This document shows, one piece after another, positions 20,524-23,920 of a DNA stretch of 23,920 bases. Under the pieces are notes generated by a model. It was not told where the DNA came from, did no database searches, and saw only the letters and a program-made list of their open reading frames with translations. The translations under genes and the position numbers were made by a program. Source of the DNA: Patescibacteria group bacterium (lineage in GTDB: Bacteria; Patescibacteriota; Doudnabacteria; UBA920). The stretch's first letter is position 1. Each line of letters begins with the position of its first letter. The DNA lies in the NCBI GenBank assembly GCA_023473845.1, contig JAMCYA010000064.1, forward strand, positions 1 to 23,920. Direction: 5' to 3'.

Positions 20524-22152
20524 TCAAGAATGCGCAAAAGCTTGGTTGATTTCGGTTTCTTCCCAGCCAGCCCGCTGCAGTTCTTCGCGAATTTGCTGGT
20601 CAGTTAGCTCCACGTTCCGGGCTTCCGTGATGAAGTCCACCAGGTGGGGGTGGGGCAGGTTTAGGGCTAAGCGGCTCTGGGCATGCAGTTCTGTTTCCGG
20701 CAAAGGCAGGGGCGTGCCCGCAGCTTCCATTTTTTTTAGCAACTCGTTTTTATGGTCTTCTTCGGCCTGAAGCTCAATTTCCAAAGCCTGGATTTGCTGC
20801 TCGTCTTTCTTTAGTCGTCGGTAGAGGTGTTCTAGGGCTAGCAGGGCTAGGAGGATTAAAAGCAGGCGGCCGCCGACAACAAACCAGGTAAAGGCGTCAA
20901 CTTTTTTAATGTTGGCCCAGAACTGCTGCCCGGCGCTGTCCAGGGATGCCCCGGCTGCAATTAAATTTTCGCAATTGGCGGTGTAATTGTCGAAAATTTT
21001 GGTACTGGTAAAATTTGGGTTTAGCTCCGCCGCGGTATCAAAATTCTTCAAAGCTTTTTGGCACTGCTGGGTACGGTAGTAGCCCGCAGCCTGTCGGAAT
21101 ATTCCCGCATACGCCCCCTCGGTATTGTTGACGTTGTTCTTTGTCAGAAACTCTTTGGCCAAATTAATGGGGATTGCAAAAGCAAAGTTGTCGCCTTTTT
21201 GCCTTAAGGCGTCTCCGGTCTGGAACGTGATAATACCGATTACCCGGCCGTCTTTGTCCAAGAGGGGTCCGCCCGAGGAACCTTGGGAAATTTTGGCGTC
21301 AGTTTGAAAAATTTTAAATTCTTTGCTCTGGGCGAACTTCAGCGCGCTGACCAGCCCCTGGGTGAGAGTGGCTTCCAGCGGGCTGCGGCCGTTGACTTCC
21401 GCGGTGGACGGAAAACCAAAGACCAGAATTTTGTCGCCCGTGCTTACTTGGTTACTGTCTCCTAGCAGCAGGGCCGGCAAGTTGCCCGCCTGGATTTTAA
21501 TCAGGGCGACGTCTTTTTCGTCCGCGGCAAAATTATTATTGGCGCTGACTATGCTGGCCTCAAAGCCCGTTTTCAAGAGCGAGGTCAGGTATTCCTGGGA
21601 GTCGGAGGGGTTGAGTACGGTAAGTTTGCTGACAATGTTAAACTGCACCCGGTTTTTTAATGCTGCCAGGGAGTTTTGGTAGAAAGCATTAAAGCTGTCA
21701 GCATCTTTGAAATTACGAAGCAGGGTCTGGTCGTCGAGGCTGCCGAGTTTGGCCTGGAGTGCGTTATTTAAGAGTTCTTCCAAGTAGCTTTCTTTGATGC
21801 TCTCTTCCGTGGCCACGTGGGCGTTGGTTAAAATATAGCCGTCGGGGTTGACTACAAAGCCGCTGCCGCTCAGGTAGACGTCAACTTTTTCCGCTTGTTG
21901 CGGCTGGTTGTCGGGAAAAACCAAAGCCGCTGCCGCCAGGTTTATTTCAAAATTCGGCAGCGTGACCTGGCCGCTGGCATGGTTAATAATCCGGACAATA
22001 CTGGGCTTTATCATTTGAGCCAGGTCTTGTTGGTCCAGCGGCTGGGCTGGGCTGGGCGCTTGAGTTTTTAAGCTGAGGTAGACAGCCAGGCCGCATAAAA
22101 AAACGGCAAAAACCGCCACCCAGAATTTGGAATTGTATTTTAGTTTCGTCAT
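20524..22152 (-). CDS. Membrane-anchored trypsin-like serine protease (HtrA-like) with TPR-like region
   Basis: About 542 residues from the ATG at 22152 (MTKLKYNSKFW). That start gives a positive N-terminus followed directly by a membrane helix and has a purine-rich stretch upstream; an earlier ATG at 22176 would add eight residues. The S1/HtrA-type protease has its triad at His112 (LTNAHV), Asp214 (KDVALIKI) and Ser293 (GSSGGPL). No PDZ domain is seen. A TPR-like stretch (GYYRTQQCQKALKNFDTAAELNPN is split by short turns), a second membrane helix (about 420-440, FVVGGRLLLILLALLAL), a charged coiled coil and a C-terminal three-helix-like motif ending QIREELQRAGWEETEINQAF follow. It probably acts in the cell envelope on misfolded or surface proteins. 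Confidence 0.88.
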   Translation of the reverse strand: MTKLKYNSKFWVAVFAVFLCGLAVYLSLKTQAPSPAQPLDQQDLAQMIKPSIVRIINHASGQVTLPNFEINLAAAALVFPDNQPQQAEKVDVYLSGSGFVVNPDGYILTNAHVATEESIKESYLEELLNNALQAKLGSLDDQTLLRNFKDADSFNAFYQNSLAALKNRVQFNIVSKLTVLNPSDSQEYLTSLLKTGFEASIVSANNNFAADEKDVALIKIQAGNLPALLLGDSNQVSTGDKILVFGFPSTAEVNGRSPLEATLTQGLVSALKFAQSKEFKIFQTDAKISQGSSGGPLLDKDGRVIGIITFQTGDALRQKGDNFAFAIPINLAKEFLTKNNVNNTEGAYAGIFRQAAGYYRTQQCQKALKNFDTAAELNPNFTSTKIFDNYTANCENLIAAGASLDSAGQQFWANIKKVDAFTWFVVGGRLLLILLALLALEHLYRRLKKDEQQIQALEIELQAEEDHKNELLKKMEAAGTPLPLPETELHAQSRLALNLPHPHLVDFITEARNVELTDQQIREELQRAGWEETEINQAFAHS

Positions 22153-22205
22153 GTTTTCTTTTTTGCAGTGTAACATAAAGTTGCAGAAAAAGCATCCCGG
22201 GGGCG

Positions 22206-22234
22206 TTGAAAAAGCCCGCTAAATAAACTATAAT
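22206..22234 (+). promoter_or_regulatory. Promoter of the tRNA unit
   Basis: TTGAAA at 22206-22211 and TATAAT at 22229-22234 are separated by exactly 17 bp. Start of transcription is expected near 22241, followed by a small hairpin (CCGGAA/TTCCGG, 22243-22258) and the tRNA-like sequences. Confidence 0.82.
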
Positions 22235-22256
22235 AAGGTGAGCCGGAAATTCTTCC

Positions 22257-22309
22257 GGGCGTAAGCTTGGGTTGGTAGAGCGGACGTCTTATACACGTCT
22301 GGTCCCAGG
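22257..22309 (+). pseudogene. 5' part of a degenerate tRNA
   Basis: The acceptor-like strand GGGCGTA (22257-22263) is followed by a D-arm-like GCTT/GAGC stem, an anticodon arm reading TAT and a variable region, to the first T-stem strand CCAGG. From 22271 to 22309 it is identical over 39 bases to the intact tRNA at 22344-22382, exactly 73 bases downstream. The T-loop and 3' acceptor do not follow here. The matching 3' strand lies at 22444-22454. Confidence 0.65.
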
Positions 22310-22329
22310 CCCGTCCCCCTTTAGTAAAT

Positions 22330-22405
22330 GCGCGCGTAGCTCAGTTGGTAGAGCGGACGTCTTATACACGTCTGGTCCCAGGTTCGAGTCCTGGCGCGCG
22401 CACCA
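22330..22405 (+). tRNA. tRNA-Ile (anticodon UAU), CCA encoded
   Basis: A full cloverleaf: acceptor GCGCGCG/CGCGCGC, D-stem GCTC/GAGC, anticodon stem GACGT/ACGTC with loop CTTATAC, T-stem CCAGG/CCTGG with loop TTCGAGT, discriminator A and encoded CCA. The anticodon UAU reads AUA. E. coli-type isoleucine identity pairs C4-G69, U12-A23 and C29-G41 plus A37 and A73 are present, while A38 is replaced by C. Most bacteria read AUA with a lysidine-modified CAU tRNA, so UAU is uncommon. Confidence 0.95.
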
Positions 22406-22431
22406 ATAATAAACGATTTTGGGTGATGGGG

Positions 22432-22454
22432 TGGAAGTCCTAGTACGCCCACCA
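22432..22454 (+). pseudogene. 3' part of the degenerate tRNA with CCA
   Basis: A T-loop-like remnant (TGGAAGT) and the T-stem strand CCTAG (22439-22443) precede TACGCCC (22444-22450), which pairs perfectly with GGGCGTA at 22257-22263, then A and CCA. CCTAG also pairs at four of five positions with CCAGG at 22305-22309. The piece looks like the missing end of the upstream degenerate tRNA. Confidence 0.55.
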
Positions 22455-22481
22455 AAAACCCCCGATCTTTCGGGGGTTTTT
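22454..22481. terminator. Terminator of the tRNA unit and of the HAD gene
   Basis: AAAAACCCCCGA and TCGGGGGTTTTT form a 12-bp perfect stem with a 4-nt loop, with T-runs in both directions. It ends the rightward tRNA transcript and the leftward HAD gene whose stop begins at 22483. Confidence 0.92.
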
Positions 22482-22482
22482 A

Positions 22483-23076
22483 TTATGCGCTTACTTTGAG
22501 CTTTTTTAAAAAAGCTTCGAGCTCGTGAACGTTCTTTTTGTACCGAAACGTGTGCATGCCCAAGCGTTTGGCCGGGACGAGATTTTTTGCCTTGTCGTCG
22601 ACCAGGATGGTTTGCGCAGGTTTGAGTTTGAATGTCTTAACCACATAGTTATAAATATTCAAATTTGGTTTGCGCATACCGACTTTGGAAGAATTTATAA
22701 ACGACAGGTTGTCAAAAGTTATTCCAAGTTTTTTGGCAATAAAAGCGGGCCCGTTTTTGCTGTTATTGGACAGGATTATAACTTGGTATTTTTGCGTGAG
22801 CCGGTTGGCCAGCTTCCAGGTGGGTTTAAATAATTTGAAGCCTGTAATGATTTTTCTAATTTGAACTTCGGTCACCTGGGGCGTAACTTGCTGGCTCAGT
22901 AATTTGCAGTATTCTCCAATTGTGCACTGGTTTAAATCATCCATACGGCAAATTTTTCGGAAAGCCAGAGCCTGTTTGGCGCTCCAAAGCCGGGAGTATT
23001 TGTTTTCAAATTCTTTGGATGTGTCGCTGACTAACACATCGCCAAAGTCAAAAATTATGGTTGTAATATTAGGCAT
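22483..23076 (-). CDS. HAD superfamily hydrolase, subfamily IA-like
   Basis: 197 residues with the four HAD motifs. Motif I is IIFDFGDVLV (nucleophile Asp10), motif II ILSNNS, motif III Lys in VGMRKPNLNIYN, and motif IV ILVDDKAKNL. A helical cap lies between motifs I and II, as in phosphoglycolate-phosphatase-like or haloacid-dehalogenase-like members. The second Asp of motif I is shifted (DFGDV), the usual form for subfamily IA members with Gly after Phe. It should be a soluble phosphatase of unknown substrate. Its ATG lies seven bases beyond the gyrA terminator stem, so it is expressed by readthrough or from an unrecognised promoter. Confidence 0.88.
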   Translation of the reverse strand: MPNITTIIFDFGDVLVSDTSKEFENKYSRLWSAKQALAFRKICRMDDLNQCTIGEYCKLLSQQVTPQVTEVQIRKIITGFKLFKPTWKLANRLTQKYQVIILSNNSKNGPAFIAKKLGITFDNLSFINSSKVGMRKPNLNIYNYVVKTFKLKPAQTILVDDKAKNLVPAKRLGMHTFRYKKNVHELEAFLKKLKVSA

Positions 23077-23083
23077 TTTTTAA

Positions 23084-23108
23084 AAAGGGCTCTTTTTAAG
23101 AGCCCTTT
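23084..23108 (-). terminator. Terminator after gyrA
   Basis: An 11-bp perfect stem (AAAGGGCTCTT with its complement) and a TTT loop are followed on the minus strand by a short T-run, seven bases after the gyrA stop codon. Confidence 0.85.
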
Positions 23109-23115
23109 GTTATGG

Positions 23116-23920
23116 TTAGATGATTGTTGCAGAAGCGACTTTGTCCCCTTCATCCAGGCGCATGACGCGTACGCCCTGGGTGGCGCGGCCGAGGGTAGAA
23201 ACCGAATTGAGCGGCGTGCGGATGGTTTGGCCGGCTTTGGAGATAATTACCAAATCATGTTCTTCTTTGTTGTTTAGAATATACATGGCCACAATCTTAC
23301 CTGTTTTGGGTGTGACTTTTAGCGTCTTGATGCCGCTGCCCGAACGTTTCTGAACTTTGTAATATGCGGCTTCGGTCTTTTTTCCGAGTCCGTTTTCGGT
23401 GACAATTAAAACTTCCAGGTCTTTGACGTTTACTTCTTTGCGGATAATGTCCATGGAAATAATCTGGTCGCCTTTCTTAAGGCGCATGCCTGTCACTCCG
23501 GCCGCAGACCGGCCCATGGGGCGGACGTCTTTTTCCGAAAAACGGATGGCTTGGCCGTTTTCCGTGGATAGCATTACCTGGTCGTCGCCCGCAGAAATAT
23601 CCACCCACTTGAGTTCATCCCCATCTTTCAGGTTTAAGGCAATCATGCCCGTGCGGCGCACCTTTGCAAACTCTTCCCTCGCGGTTTTCTTAATCAGCCC
23701 GTTTCGGGTGGCCATAATGAAGTATTTGGCCGAAGTTTTTTTGGACATAGTGAGCACGGCCTGAGCGGTTTCACCGCCTTGCAGCTGCAAAAAGTTCACC
23801 AGCGCCTGGCCTTTGGAAGTCCGGCTGCCCTCGGGCAGTTCGTACACCTTGGTTTGGAAGACTCTTCCCCGGTTGGTAAAAAACAAAATGTCGTCGTGGG
23901 TGGATATTTCTGCGGGCGAC
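23116..23920 (-). CDS. gyrA: DNA gyrase subunit A, C-terminal part (partial)
   Basis: The frame is open to the window edge and reads about 267 residues of the GyrA C-terminal beta-pinwheel. At the edge it starts SPAEISTHDDILFFTNRGRV, the segment that follows the GyrA box in complete proteins. Repeated blades are visible, such as YFIMATRNGLIKK, QVMLSTENGQAIRF, VLIVTENGLGKK and LVIISKAGQTIRT. This domain wraps DNA to give negative supercoiling. The catalytic Tyr domain lies outside the window. An internal TTG/ATG start is not plausible because the homology continues upstream. ParC is less likely given the number of intact blades. Confidence 0.93.
   Translation of the reverse strand, partial: SPAEISTHDDILFFTNRGRVFQTKVYELPEGSRTSKGQALVNFLQLQGGETAQAVLTMSKKTSAKYFIMATRNGLIKKTAREEFAKVRRTGMIALNLKDGDELKWVDISAGDDQVMLSTENGQAIRFSEKDVRPMGRSAAGVTGMRLKKGDQIISMDIIRKEVNVKDLEVLIVTENGLGKKTEAAYYKVQKRSGSGIKTLKVTPKTGKIVAMYILNNKEEHDLVIISKAGQTIRTPLNSVSTLGRATQGVRVMRLDEGDKVASATII

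Noticed and set aside
22257..22309. A second functional tRNA upstream of tRNA-Ile
   Set aside because: It has no adjacent T-loop or 3' acceptor strand; the sequence after 22309 does not form a T-arm, so it is called degenerate.
1..23920. CRISPR arrays, insertion sequences or prophage genes
   Set aside because: No regularly spaced repeats, transposase, integrase or phage structural genes were seen; the only longer exact repeat noticed is the 39-base tRNA duplication.

Overview
The window looks like the chromosomal replication-origin region of a small-genome bacterium, most likely a Patescibacterium (candidate phyla radiation, Parcubacteria-like). This placement is an inference from several features: tight gene packing, a short YidC and a KhpB without a Jag-N domain, a stand-alone CofE-like ligase with no other F420 genes in view, and a membrane protease ending in a Gly-Trp motif that I recall from CPR proteins. 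No taxonomic marker was searched. TGA is used as a stop and no gene needs it read as an amino acid, so the code is standard.

Layout. Positions 1-2230 hold the tail of an unknown plus-strand gene, a compact minus-strand operon (YwbE-like, an uncharacterised protein, a YgjP-like metalloprotease, an alkyltransferase-like protein), a DUF1059 protein and a small 58-residue gene. A DEAD-box RNA helicase follows at 2438-3745, with a consensus promoter and an attenuator-like leader. Positions 3798-8620 are the replication block on the minus strand: dnaA, dnaN, recF, a DciA/DUF721 gene and an rsmE gene with an apparent single-base frameshift. The dnaA-dnaN spacer has DnaA boxes, a candidate DnaA-trio and an AT-rich stretch, so it is the best oriC candidate. 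Divergent from dnaA is the classical rpmH-rnpA-yidD-yidC-khpB operon (8876-10875).

Positions 10920-15884 form a minus-strand envelope operon: a class A penicillin-binding protein, an O-antigen-ligase-family membrane protein and an aldo/keto reductase. tyrS runs rightward from a divergent promoter and converges with ruvC. The operon rsmI-yebC-NUDIX-ruvC (19526 to 17129) lies behind a strong promoter, a multi-helix structured RNA of about 225 nt and an intrinsic terminator. Upstream of that are a CofE-like ligase and a trypsin-like membrane protease.

From 22206 to 22481 lies a promoter-to-terminator tRNA unit. It contains a complete tRNA-Ile with the unusual anticodon UAU. This tRNA sits between two halves of a degenerate second tRNA, whose acceptor strands still pair over 7 bp and whose 5' half shares 39 identical bases with the intact tRNA. 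A HAD-family hydrolase and the C-terminal part of gyrA close the window.

The observations most worth following up are the nested tRNA locus, the unidentified structured RNA before rsmI, the terminator-like leader of the helicase, and the rsmE frameshift. No insertion sequence, prophage or CRISPR array is visible.
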